Positions 16,201 through 22,365 of a stretch of DNA of 64,000 nt are shown in pieces. Positions within the stretch are counted from its first letter, which is position 1; each line of letters begins with the position of its first letter. Where the stretch lies: the NCBI GenBank assembly GCA_021775475.1, contig JAJFHS010000073.1:1-64000 (forward strand), read 5' to 3'. The translations under genes and the position numbers were made by a program. This stretch comes from Hyphomicrobiales bacterium. GTDB taxonomy: Bacteria > Pseudomonadota > Alphaproteobacteria > Rhizobiales > JAJFHR01. A model generated the notes under the pieces. It saw nothing but the letters and a program-made list of their open reading frames with translations, searched no databases and had not been told where the DNA came from.

Positions 16201-17178
16201 TCCAACCGAACCACCAATCCGGGCCAGCCCCTGACATCGGGCCTGCCACTGGTCGAGTTCATGGATTTACCGCAACTGATTGAAGCCGATAATCCCGAAG
16301 CCGGCTATGTTGCAGCATATGCTGAACCCTGGCCCGGTGGATTAAACCTGATGACATCTTCCAACGCCACCAGCTTTGAACTCAACCGTCGCATTGATGT
16401 GCCCGCTGTTTTGGGAGAGACACTGGAAGACCTTAACAGCGGATCGCTTTATCGAATGGACCGGGGCAACAGGTTTCAGGTCAGGATTTATTCCGGTGCT
16501 TTAAGTTCGGTTGATCAACTGGGCCTGTTTGCCGGAGCCAATATTGCTGCAATTCTCAATCAGGATGGCCAATGGGAGATGTTGCAGTTTCAAAACGCAG
16601 ACCTTGTTGGCGTTGATACCTATGAACTTTCTATGCTTTTACGCGGTCAACAGGGTACCGAACTGGCCATGCGCGATCCTGTACCGGCGGGCCAGCGCTT
16701 TGTTCTCATTGATAACGCCGTGGTCCAGCCAGATCTGCTTGCCGGACAGGCTGCATTAAGTCTCACCTACCGCATAGGTCCGCCGGCTAAAGATGTCGGC
16801 GACCCAGCCTATCTCGAGTTGGTAAAAAGTTTTCCCGGACGCGGACAAAAACCCTTCAGTCCGGCCCATGTCAAAGCTTTGAGAACAGGCAGCGGCGTTC
16901 AATTTTCATGGATACGGCGCACGCGCCTGGGCGGCGATGACTGGCAACAGGTCGAGGTGCCGTTGAGCGAGGAACTCGAAGCTTACGAAATAGACATACT
17001 GAGCGCTCAGACAGTTGTCCGCACTTTGTATTCGCAACAGCCGCAGATTATCTACACTTCAGCCGAGGAAATAGCCGACTGGGCAACTCCCCAGTCTCAG
17101 CTTGATATTGCCGTTTACCAGATCAGTACCGCCTTTGGCCGCGGAAGTGCCAACCAAAGTACCGTGGATGTTCAATAA
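13252..17178 (+). CDS. GTA gp15-like baseplate/host-interaction protein with TIM-barrel domain
   Basis: The largest gene of the cluster, 1308 residues from the ATG at 13252. The N-terminus is a glycine-rich hydrophobic stretch (GTFLGGPLGGIVGRAVGAFAG) like that of tail-tip proteins, followed by RIFGRGRLAGQIIWA. The middle third, with DNYMPLSDWRDGDNH, PWVFRYKDITNWWQNSHYNR and PIVFTEFGCPA, matches the GTA TIM-barrel-like domain. A phage-tail domain (VESADDKEFTLTRAQETE region) and a beta-rich C-terminal part follow. In RcGTA this 'megatron' protein forms the baseplate and central fibre. Translation is coupled to the peptidase by TAATG. Confidence 0.93.
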   Translation: MATLVLQAAGQSVGTFLGGPLGGIVGRAVGAFAGQAIDGQLFGAKAREVEGPRVSDLQVQASSEGSPIPRIFGRGRLAGQIIWATNFEEEISTRTEKSGGKGSSGGTKTKITEYAYYANFAVGLCEGPITRIGRIWADGKLLDQSVLTIRLYKGSETQTPDSLIETKEGAGNTPAYRGLAYVVFDRMPLERFGNRLPQLSFEVFKSLDDIESRITSVNIIPGTTEFGYDTTEVTRSAGAGVTLAENRHTTQEQTDWSVAIDQLQATCPNLTSVSLVVTWFGTDLRCANCDIKPGVENRAKITTPESWLVAGETRNSAHLVSVYDNRPAFGGTPTDASVIRAIQDLKSRGLKVTLYPFLIMDIPAGNALNDPYTGNSGQPVYPWRGEITCSPAPGVSGTVDKTAAATSQISSFFGTSQVSDYSTSSGVVTYSGPVDWSIRRMILHYANLCALAGGVDTFLISSELRNLTQVRDSAVNFPAVNLLATLAGDVKSVLGGQTKVSYAADWSEYFGYQPQDGSNDVLFHLDGLWANSSIDFIGIDNYMPLSDWRDGDNHIDRQNGARSIYDRDYLKSNIAGGEGYDWYYASDSDRTQQVRTAITDGTYSKPWVFRYKDITNWWQNSHYNRPGGIEDATATAWQPQSKPIVFTEFGCPAIDNGTNQPNVFFDAKSSSSAAPYFSSASRDDFIQRRYLEAMLDYWGAGKGGVNTTNNPTSSVYGGSMVDFGTMSIWTWDARPFPAFPFLTSIWSDGDNWERGHWLSGRLGAVALEPLVRTMLEQFGFDKFDVSNLEGIMDGFVIDRPMSVRAALEPLGRAFFFDAVESEGVIRFRHRNEDVTGQLVPDDLVVESADDKEFTLTRAQETELPNGNKIGYIDSLADYRRASVEARRLVGRSQRQSTSDMPIVMAQSKAQSIADILLQEAWAGREKADFTLPPSLLRFEPGDLIDFNTGQNNLSVRLQEVGEAEARNVSALSAVATIYSGSTTSNRTTNPGQPLTSGLPLVEFMDLPQLIEADNPEAGYVAAYAEPWPGGLNLMTSSNATSFELNRRIDVPAVLGETLEDLNSGSLYRMDRGNRFQVRIYSGALSSVDQLGLFAGANIAAILNQDGQWEMLQFQNADLVGVDTYELSMLLRGQQGTELAMRDPVPAGQRFVLIDNAVVQPDLLAGQAALSLTYRIGPPAKDVGDPAYLELVKSFPGRGQKPFSPAHVKALRTGSGVQFSWIRRTRLGGDDWQQVEVPLSEELEAYEIDILSAQTVVRTLYSQQPQIIYTSAEEIADWATPQSQLDIAVYQISTAFGRGSANQSTVDVQ

Positions 17179-17208
17179 TTTTCCTTCAAAACCTATGGAG
17201 ACACAGCC

Positions 17209-17541
17209 ATGAACCCTAAATCCATTGTCCTGTTTACCGCCCTGGTGGCGGTTTTTTTATGGATCAATAGCGCCCGGGCCCAGCAACCGAGACCGCCATT
17301 GGTTTTCAGCAAATTCGCCCCTGAAATTGCCGCTGAGTTTGGCGAACAAACCCCTGAGAAAGTACTTATTGTTGTGGTGACAAAAGCCCCCGGAAATCTG
17401 GCCTATGTGGTCGTCATCATGAAACAGGGGCATGGCTTTAAATGGGTCACGGGACCCTATGCAACGGCGATAAAACGCATCCGGGCCGTGGTTGAAAAAA
17501 ACCTCGGGCTAAAACCTGCAGCAGGAAAAATCGAGCTATGA
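17209..17541 (+). CDS. Small secreted protein in the lysis cassette, unknown
   Basis: A 110-residue product with a clear signal peptide (SIVLFTALVAVFLWINSARA, then QQPRPP) and a compact basic mature part ending AVVEKNLGLKPAAGKIEL. No lipobox or spanin-like coiled coil is visible. The gene sits 30 bp after gp15, with TGGAGA before its ATG, and its stop overlaps the muramidase ATG (ATGA). It is therefore co-translated with the lysis enzyme and may assist export, lysis or surface attachment. I do not recognise the family. Confidence 0.7.
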   Translation: MNPKSIVLFTALVAVFLWINSARAQQPRPPLVFSKFAPEIAAEFGEQTPEKVLIVVVTKAPGNLAYVVVIMKQGHGFKWVTGPYATAIKRIRAVVEKNLGLKPAAGKIEL

Positions 17542-18056
17542 GTTTTGAGCACGCCCTGGCCTTCGTCTTGTCGCAGGAAGGCGGCTTCAGCGATAATGCC
17601 AAAGATCCCGGCGGTGCCACAAATTTTGGCATAACCCGGGCAACTCTGTCAAAGTGGCGGAAAAAAAATGTGACGCGCGAGGACGTGCGATTGCTAACGC
17701 GCACAGAAGCATCAAACATTTACCATCGGCAATACTGGCGGCGATGCAAATGTGACGAGCTCCCCCCGGCGCTGGCATTTTTGATGTTTGATACCGCCGT
17801 CAATCAGGGTGTTGCCAGAGCTGCCAGGTTTTTACAGAAATCCATAGATACAAAAGTTGATGGCATTATTGGCCCCAGGACACTGGAAGCTGTACGCAGG
17901 CGTGAGCCAAAACGCGTGATGATAGAATTTGCCGCACGCCGGATGCGCCATTACGGCCTCCTGTCAATTTTCTCGATTTTCGGGCTTGGCTGGTCAAGAC
18001 GATTGATGGAGGCGCTTTATCAGGCCTTCGACCTGAATTCCAAAAACATCGGTTAA
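17538..18056 (+). CDS. GH108 N-acetylmuramidase endolysin with peptidoglycan-binding tail
   Basis: A 172-residue muramidase. The GH108 motif LSQEGGFSDNAKDPGGATNFG holds the catalytic Glu (about residue 14), followed by the conserved Y-RQYW segment. The second half (LMFDTAVNQGVARAARFLQ, VDGIIGPRTLEAV) is the PG-binding-3 domain typical of GH108 proteins. It would break peptidoglycan to release particles. No signal peptide, so it depends on a holin. It is coupled upstream to the secreted protein and lies 11 bp before the holin gene. Confidence 0.92.
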   Translation: MSFEHALAFVLSQEGGFSDNAKDPGGATNFGITRATLSKWRKKNVTREDVRLLTRTEASNIYHRQYWRRCKCDELPPALAFLMFDTAVNQGVARAARFLQKSIDTKVDGIIGPRTLEAVRRREPKRVMIEFAARRMRHYGLLSIFSIFGLGWSRRLMEALYQAFDLNSKNIG

Positions 18057-18067
18057 GGAAAAATTTA

Positions 18068-18472
18068 ATGGCGTTACCCTCAACATTGCTGACCGGACTG
18101 GCCGCCCCTCTGTTTGATCTGATTGACGGTCTGTTCACCTCGGACGAAGAACGTGCAGAAGCCAAGCGAAAACTTCTATCACAGGAAGGCCAGCGTTCTC
18201 TGCAGCAGCTTGAAAAAAACATGTCGGCCATTATTGCCGAAGCCAAAAGCGCAGACCCGTGGACCAGTCGGGCGCGACCGTCGTTTCTTTATGTAATCTA
18301 CCTGATGATCCTGAGCGCAATTCCAATGGGTTTTTTAAGCGCCTTTGAACCTGACATCGCCCAGCGCGTGGTTGCCGGCATGCAGGGCTGGCTCAGCGCT
18401 ATCCCTGAATCTATGTGGGGATTATTCGGCGCAGGCTACCTCGGCTATTCCGGTAGTGTATCAGGTGTTTAA
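18068..18472 (+). CDS. GTA-type three-TM holin, C-terminus supplied by a transposon end
   Basis: A 134-residue protein matching the 'holin of 3TMs for gene-transfer release' family: a charged N-terminal half (SDEERAEAKRKLLSQEGQRS), the motif DPWTSRARPSFLYVIYLMI, then a hydrophobic second helix and the ending MWGLFGAGYLGYSG. The final codons GSVSGV and the stop lie inside the 24-bp inverted repeat (18452-18475) of the downstream mobile element. The native tail, usually some ten to twenty residues longer as I recall the family, has thus been lost and replaced. The membrane parts are intact, so the protein may still work. Confidence 0.85.
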   Translation: MALPSTLLTGLAAPLFDLIDGLFTSDEERAEAKRKLLSQEGQRSLQQLEKNMSAIIAEAKSADPWTSRARPSFLYVIYLMILSAIPMGFLSAFEPDIAQRVVAGMQGWLSAIPESMWGLFGAGYLGYSGSVSGV

Positions 18473-18475
18473 TTT
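18452..18475 (+). repeat. Left terminal inverted repeat of the transposon
   Basis: 24 bases identical to the reverse complement of 21608-21631. It overlaps both the end of the transposase gene (stop at 18461) and the end of the GTA holin gene (stop at 18472), so one repeat provides stop codons to two convergent genes. Confidence 0.85.
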
Positions 18476-19378
18476 TTTCGGCCTGCCGGTTTTTGGCGCA
18501 TTTTCTTCTATCAATGAAACAATCAATTCCATTGTATAAACTTCATCAACAAGGCCAGCAGCAACAGCAGGTGTTGTTTTAAGCGTGGCGTGTTTGCGAA
18601 TGAAGTTATAGAACACAAAATACAGGGCCAAAGCGTGACAGTGATTTTCGTACTTTTTGGAGAACGCATTTGTCAATCTCGTGAACCGGCGCATTCCCAT
18701 TCTGATATTGAGGTTTTGACGTTCGACATATGAAGTCGAAACGTGTTTGTTATCTGGATTGCCGGTGCGATCTTTTTTCTTGATCCCGTTGCACTGTGCA
18801 GGGCTGTAGCGAGTTGTTTTTCCGTTTGGTGAAGGGCCGTACAGCTTAACCAGTGTTGCGTAGTCAATTTCATTGCCAAATGCGCCGTCAACCGCTTTCA
18901 AGTAAGGCTTGTGGCCATCTGTAGTTAGTTGAACACGGCTGTTAAGGCGGTCTGCCAAGTCGTGCATAAAGTAATCTGCATATTCAGCATCGCGACCGCC
19001 AACGAACCAGTTGCAAATCAGCTTGCTATCAGCATCCAAACTTGTCCAAGTCCAAATGTCGCCAGCGAAAGCGGGAGCATCCTTGCCGCGTGGTGCGTTC
19101 TTTTCCTTGGCGTAGCAGAATGACCAGATTTCGTCGCACTGGATGCGCTTGCTGTTTAGGCCCCTTACGTTCTCGTCATGAAATGCAGCGCATACAGTTC
19201 CAGCCTCTATAAGCAACTTTGAAACCGTATTAATTGATACGCCAACAACGCGGGAAGTTGAACGCATTGAACTGCCTTCAACCAACATTGAAAGGATTTG
19301 AACGCGCTTCTCTATTGACAATTTGCTCATACGAATAACGTATGAATTTATATGCTTAGTGTCAAGTATTAAGTTCAT
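18461..19378 (-). CDS. IS1-family-type DDE transposase
   Basis: A 305-residue transposase with an N-terminal helix-turn-helix (VQILSMLVEGSSMRSTSRVV, then GVSINTVSKLL). The DDE core shows Asp in RIQCDEIWSF, Asp in QLTTDGHKPYL, and Glu in STSYVERQNLNIRMGMRRFTR-type context. This is the single-frame IS1-like type often annotated as 'IS1 family transposase'. The start at 19378 is preferred because AGGAAA lies eight bases upstream; an internal ATG at 19330 has none. The reading frame is intact, so the element may still be mobile. It is divergent from the passenger genes. Confidence 0.85.
   Translation of the reverse strand: MNLILDTKHINSYVIRMSKLSIEKRVQILSMLVEGSSMRSTSRVVGVSINTVSKLLIEAGTVCAAFHDENVRGLNSKRIQCDEIWSFCYAKEKNAPRGKDAPAFAGDIWTWTSLDADSKLICNWFVGGRDAEYADYFMHDLADRLNSRVQLTTDGHKPYLKAVDGAFGNEIDYATLVKLYGPSPNGKTTRYSPAQCNGIKKKDRTGNPDNKHVSTSYVERQNLNIRMGMRRFTRLTNAFSKKYENHCHALALYFVFYNFIRKHATLKTTPAVAAGLVDEVYTMELIVSLIEENAPKTGRPKKLNT
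19328..19344. promoter_or_regulatory. Perfect palindrome between transposase and passenger genes
   Basis: CATACG-AATAA-CGTATG is a 6-bp-arm palindrome within an AT-rich stretch. It sits at the alternative transposase ATG and about 100 bp upstream of the passenger operon start. It is a plausible operator for the Xre-type regulator encoded by the element. No binding evidence. Confidence 0.35.
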
Positions 19379-19441
19379 TTGTATTTTCCTATTGCAATCA
19401 AACTCTTTAAGTATTATGCATATAAGTGCAACAAAGGAAAG

Positions 19442-20134
19442 ATGCTAAAGGATTTACGCTATATGAACGCTCATGAACAACTTCGTGACACTACGTTGTC
19501 AATGATAGTACGGGACACATCTGCAGAATTTTGGAATGAGCTTCGTTCGCGAAGTATCATTGTCTATGCCAACACGTTTGCGGACGTTGAAAATAATGAT
19601 GGTGTATTGCCTGATCAAAAAATTGATTTTCTCCTTCAAACGCGACATTTTCAAATGGAAAATTTGTTAATTGATTTGGCTAAGCGACACGGGTTATCGC
19701 ATTCCCTGAGTTTAATTGTTCAAAATAATCGGCGTCATGCTTATGTCTTCAATGGCGATGTTAGTATGACTCAATCCTATGTCCAGGCAATTGGTAATTT
19801 GCCGCAACCGGCAAAATTCCGCGAAAAATTGGCTAGCACCATGAAGTTGCCCCGGCTCGACCTAGGCGATGAACCAGAGGGTGCATTTATTTTGCGTCAA
19901 CTATATGGGCTTATAGCTCACAATCCAATTGGACGCCGCTTTCAAAAAGAAGAACAGAAACTAGGAATGATTCAATTTTGCCTTCCCTCTTCCGACTGCA
20001 AAGCGTGGGCGCTTGAATTTACCATCGCGGAAATTGCAGACGCATATCCCACTGTAATTAGTAAAATCACTATGACTCGTTCACTTTCTTGGAAAAAAAG
20101 CAAAGACGACAAAGGTGCCGGTGAATCTAAATGA
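19442..20134 (+). CDS. Unknown partner protein of the Xre-M78 protease
   Basis: A 230-residue protein starting at the ATG at 19442, chosen because AAAGGAAAG directly precedes it. I do not recognise the family. It has no signal peptide or membrane helix and is mixed alpha/beta in appearance, with charged segments and a lysine-rich tail (SWKKSKDDKG). The stop overlaps the ATG of the Xre-M78 gene (ATGA), so the two are made together. This could be a toxin or effector controlled by the next gene, by analogy with other Xre-ImmA pairs. AT-rich compared with the core genes. Confidence 0.65.
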   Translation: MLKDLRYMNAHEQLRDTTLSMIVRDTSAEFWNELRSRSIIVYANTFADVENNDGVLPDQKIDFLLQTRHFQMENLLIDLAKRHGLSHSLSLIVQNNRRHAYVFNGDVSMTQSYVQAIGNLPQPAKFREKLASTMKLPRLDLGDEPEGAFILRQLYGLIAHNPIGRRFQKEEQKLGMIQFCLPSSDCKAWALEFTIAEIADAYPTVISKITMTRSLSWKKSKDDKGAGESK

Positions 20135-21318
20135 CAGTTATCGCACAAGGATTCGTTGGGGGCCGCCTTACCGAAGCGAGACGGGCAAGAGGCGTCAGTG
20201 GAACTGACCTAGCCGGTCTTATAGGTGTGAGTGTCCAGTCCATTTCCAAATATGAAAATGATCACCAGAGCCCAAAGATTGACGTACTACACCAGTTAGC
20301 AAGACAACTAAATTTTCCATATGATTATTTTTTACGCCCGATTCCTACGGCGGACGAAAGGCCTGTATTTTGGCGCAGTCGTTTTTCTGCTCCACCTGTT
20401 GCCAGAGAAAGAGCGGCAGTCAGACTGGAATGGATGAAAGAAATAGTTGATTTCATAGCGACCTATTTTGACCTTCCTACTTTGAATATTCCTGAAATTG
20501 ATTTCCCGAAAGATGGGATCGTTGATTCAGAGTTTATTGAAAGGACTGCAGCACAAATTCGAGATCATTGGCAAATTCGTTCTGGCCCAATGCCAGACAC
20601 CATAGAACACTTGGAAACTAATGGCATTTTAGTTTCTCGCATTTATGTTGGAGCTGAAAAGCTGGACGCATTTTCACAATGGTCAGACAGATTTGAGCTA
20701 CCTTTCGTTGTCCTATCTCGTGATAAGGCCAGCGCAGTTAGGCAGAGGTTTGACGTGCTGCACGAGCTGATCCACATAATTATCCATGCCAGCGTTCCAC
20801 AGAGGCGTCTCAATGATCGAGCTTTTTATAAAATGATTGAAAGGCAGGCTGATCAAATAGCTTCTGCAATATTACTTCCTAGTTACGAGTTTACCAATGA
20901 ACTTTATGCACCTTCTTTGGATGCGTTTCTAACTCTTAAAGAGCGTTGGGGTGTGTCTGTGGCTGCTATGATCATGCGTTGTCGTTCTTTGGAGATTTTA
21001 GATGACGATTCGGCAAAACGACTTTGGATCAACTATAATCGCAGGCGTTGGAGAACTGCAGAGCCTCTTGATGGAAAAATAAAAAAAGAAGAGCCTCATC
21101 TTATCCGTCGCAGTTTTGAGATGTTAATTGATGAGGGGGTTCAATCTCCCGCTGAAATTGTTAAAGCGTTGCCGTTTCCAGCCGCAGACCTCGAAGAAAT
21201 AGCAGACCTAGAGCCTGGGACGTTATCTGGCGTCACGCAGTCTCGCGCGGCTCCAGAGTTAAAAGATCAATACCGTAGTAATTCAAATGTTGTAAAGCTG
21301 TTTGAGGAAGGCAGTTAA
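20131..21318 (+). CDS. Xre-family HTH regulator fused to an ImmA/IrrE (M78) metallopeptidase
   Basis: A 395-residue protein. Residues 8-65 form an Xre/Cro helix-turn-helix (LTEARRARGVSGTDLAGLIG, SVQSISKYENDHQSPKID). The central M78 peptidase domain has the zinc motif HELIH (in FDVLHELIHIIIH) with the third ligand in ERQADQIASAILLP. A helical C-terminal part follows (LKERWGVSVAAMIMRCRSLE). Family members such as ImmA and IrrE/PprI cleave repressors after a stress signal; Xre-M78 fusions often sit in toxin-antitoxin-like or phage-defence units. Here it is coupled to an unknown protein and carried on a transposon. The zinc ligands look intact. Confidence 0.88.
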   Translation: MTVIAQGFVGGRLTEARRARGVSGTDLAGLIGVSVQSISKYENDHQSPKIDVLHQLARQLNFPYDYFLRPIPTADERPVFWRSRFSAPPVARERAAVRLEWMKEIVDFIATYFDLPTLNIPEIDFPKDGIVDSEFIERTAAQIRDHWQIRSGPMPDTIEHLETNGILVSRIYVGAEKLDAFSQWSDRFELPFVVLSRDKASAVRQRFDVLHELIHIIIHASVPQRRLNDRAFYKMIERQADQIASAILLPSYEFTNELYAPSLDAFLTLKERWGVSVAAMIMRCRSLEILDDDSAKRLWINYNRRRWRTAEPLDGKIKKEEPHLIRRSFEMLIDEGVQSPAEIVKALPFPAADLEEIADLEPGTLSGVTQSRAAPELKDQYRSNSNVVKLFEEGS

Positions 21319-21548
21319 GTTTTTGCCCATCGCTTGGTGGCGGCTTTTTTTGCGATCTCTTTCCGGCGCGCTGGCGATAAATTAGCAGCCCTTGCCTTAC
21401 CACCCTTTGCACCAAGAGCCATGGCAGCGGGGTCTTTGCCGTCGTCAACAACAGTATCCTCAACCTCGCCAGTAGCGATCTGCGCTATCTTTATGGCGTT
21501 GCCGACTACATCAGCAGGTCGTTTTTGACCTTGTGGACCTTTTGGCAT
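21315..21548 (-). CDS. Small basic alanine/lysine-rich protein, transposon passenger
   Basis: A 77-residue protein opening MPKGPQGQKRPADVVGNAIK and closing with GGKARAANLSPARRKEIAKK-type sequence ending in RW. Close relatives are widespread in Alphaproteobacteria as unannotated small proteins; the GGKARA...RRKEIAKKAA pattern suggests nucleic-acid binding. AAGGAG-like GGAGTAAAC lies just before its ATG. It lies within the right end of the transposon and overlaps the last four bases of the Xre-M78 gene. Function unknown. Confidence 0.65.
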   Translation of the reverse strand: MPKGPQGQKRPADVVGNAIKIAQIATGEVEDTVVDDGKDPAAMALGAKGGKARAANLSPARRKEIAKKAATKRWAKT

Positions 21549-21607
21549 GTTTACTCCTTATGCTTAGCGGAAAGCATACAGGATTTTCAATGAGGGTGCA
21601 AAGACGT

Positions 21608-21631
21608 AAATTAAACACCTGATACACTACC
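21608..21631 (-). repeat. Right terminal inverted repeat of the transposon
   Basis: Reverse complement is identical over 24 bases to 18452-18475. It marks the right boundary of the element. The following 21632-21809 is AT-rich, without a recognisable gene. Confidence 0.85.
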
Positions 21632-21809
21632 TAAAAAACCGATTAAGAATATTCGACACGAATTATTACAGAAAATTCCCTAAAAATTTTCGTTTTGAAT
21701 TCGGTAGCACTTAGGTGATCAATTTCCGTCAAGCACCCACCTTACAATTGACAGCGCTTCACTAATTTGTAATGGTGTAGGAATAATATCCTATCAATTG
21801 GAAAATCGT

Positions 21810-22247
21810 ATGCATATAACGGATTTGGCAAAAATTCTTTCTCTTGCTGCTGTTCTCAGCCGATTAGCAAAAAATGAATCGCGAAACTCTCTTGTGGCGC
21901 TTGCCTGGACCATTCGAAATCGTCAGAAAAACCGTCGAAAAACTACCGGACTCCTGCCGTCCCGGATTGCCGGTATATTTTACCATGATTCCATTTCGCA
22001 TGCTGGCCGACTGGTGACTGTGCGATCATGGAATATTCTTGCGTTCCTGAGATCGGGAATTGATAAAAACTACTGCCGTTCACTGGCCATTTCCTCACAG
22101 GTGTGGAGTGGTGATGAGGCCGACCCGACTGTCGGCGCAACTCGTTTCCATCGCCATGACGATTGGCCGGAATGGGCGGAAAGATCCGAGCCGGTAGCAC
22201 TTATTGGTAACTGGTTTTTCTATAGCCAAGGAGAAGTGCCAGAATAA
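21810..22247 (+). CDS. SleB/CwlJ-like cell wall hydrolase
   Basis: A 145-residue protein from the ATG at 21810, which has TTGGAAAA nine bases upstream; a TTG at 21798 is an alternative. The pattern LAKNESRNSLVALAWTIRNR (Glu at about residue 23) and DPTVGATRFHRHDDWPEWA matches the Hydrolase_2 family, which includes cortex-lytic enzymes and phage-type cell wall hydrolases. No signal peptide is seen. It lies just beyond the transposon, so before that insertion it would have been next to the GTA muramidase and holin and may be a second lysis enzyme. Alternatively it is an independent housekeeping gene. Confidence 0.7.
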   Translation: MHITDLAKILSLAAVLSRLAKNESRNSLVALAWTIRNRQKNRRKTTGLLPSRIAGIFYHDSISHAGRLVTVRSWNILAFLRSGIDKNYCRSLAISSQVWSGDEADPTVGATRFHRHDDWPEWAERSEPVALIGNWFFYSQGEVPE

Positions 22248-22325
22248 TATCAACCCCGGTTTGATTTCTGTGTTCAAAATCTGATAATAAACAGGTGCGG
22301 GCCACTGACAGACAACCGGAACACG

Positions 22326-22359
22326 GTTCATACCCTGTTCATCTAGGATCAGATATATT
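22326..22359 (+). promoter_or_regulatory. PhoP-type direct-repeat box with -10 element
   Basis: GTTCAT at 22326-22331 and 22337-22342 are repeated with an 11-bp period, followed after 11 bp by TATATT at 22354-22359. This copies the layout of PhoP-activated promoters (two half-sites overlapping the -35 position). The start point would be at or next to the A of the ATG at 22366, implying a leaderless mRNA. The OmpR-family regulator encoded downstream is the natural binder. Confidence 0.6.
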
Positions 22360-22365
22360 AGGTCA

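Larger units (their letters stand above)
18452..21631. mobile_element. IS1-like transposon carrying an Xre-M78 passenger cassette
   Basis: A 3180-bp unit bounded by a perfect 24-bp inverted repeat (18452-18475 and 21608-21631, tips GGTAGTGTATCAGG). Inside are a leftward DDE transposase, a rightward two-gene unit (unknown protein and Xre-ImmA/IrrE protease) and a leftward small basic protein. The passengers are visibly AT-richer than the flanking GTA and core genes. No direct target duplication is evident: the 9 bp outside each end (left ends TATTCC, right starts TAAAAA) do not match, so the insertion may be old or rearranged. Confidence 0.8.

Noticed and set aside
18443-18451. Target-site duplication of the transposon
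   Set aside because: The bases outside the left repeat and those at 21632-21640 do not match over any useful length.
2458-18472. Ordinary inducible prophage
   Set aside because: No integrase, repressor, replication or attachment-site signals were found, while the tape measure length and the gp10-gp15 families are of GTA type. Not excluded beyond the window, but less likely.
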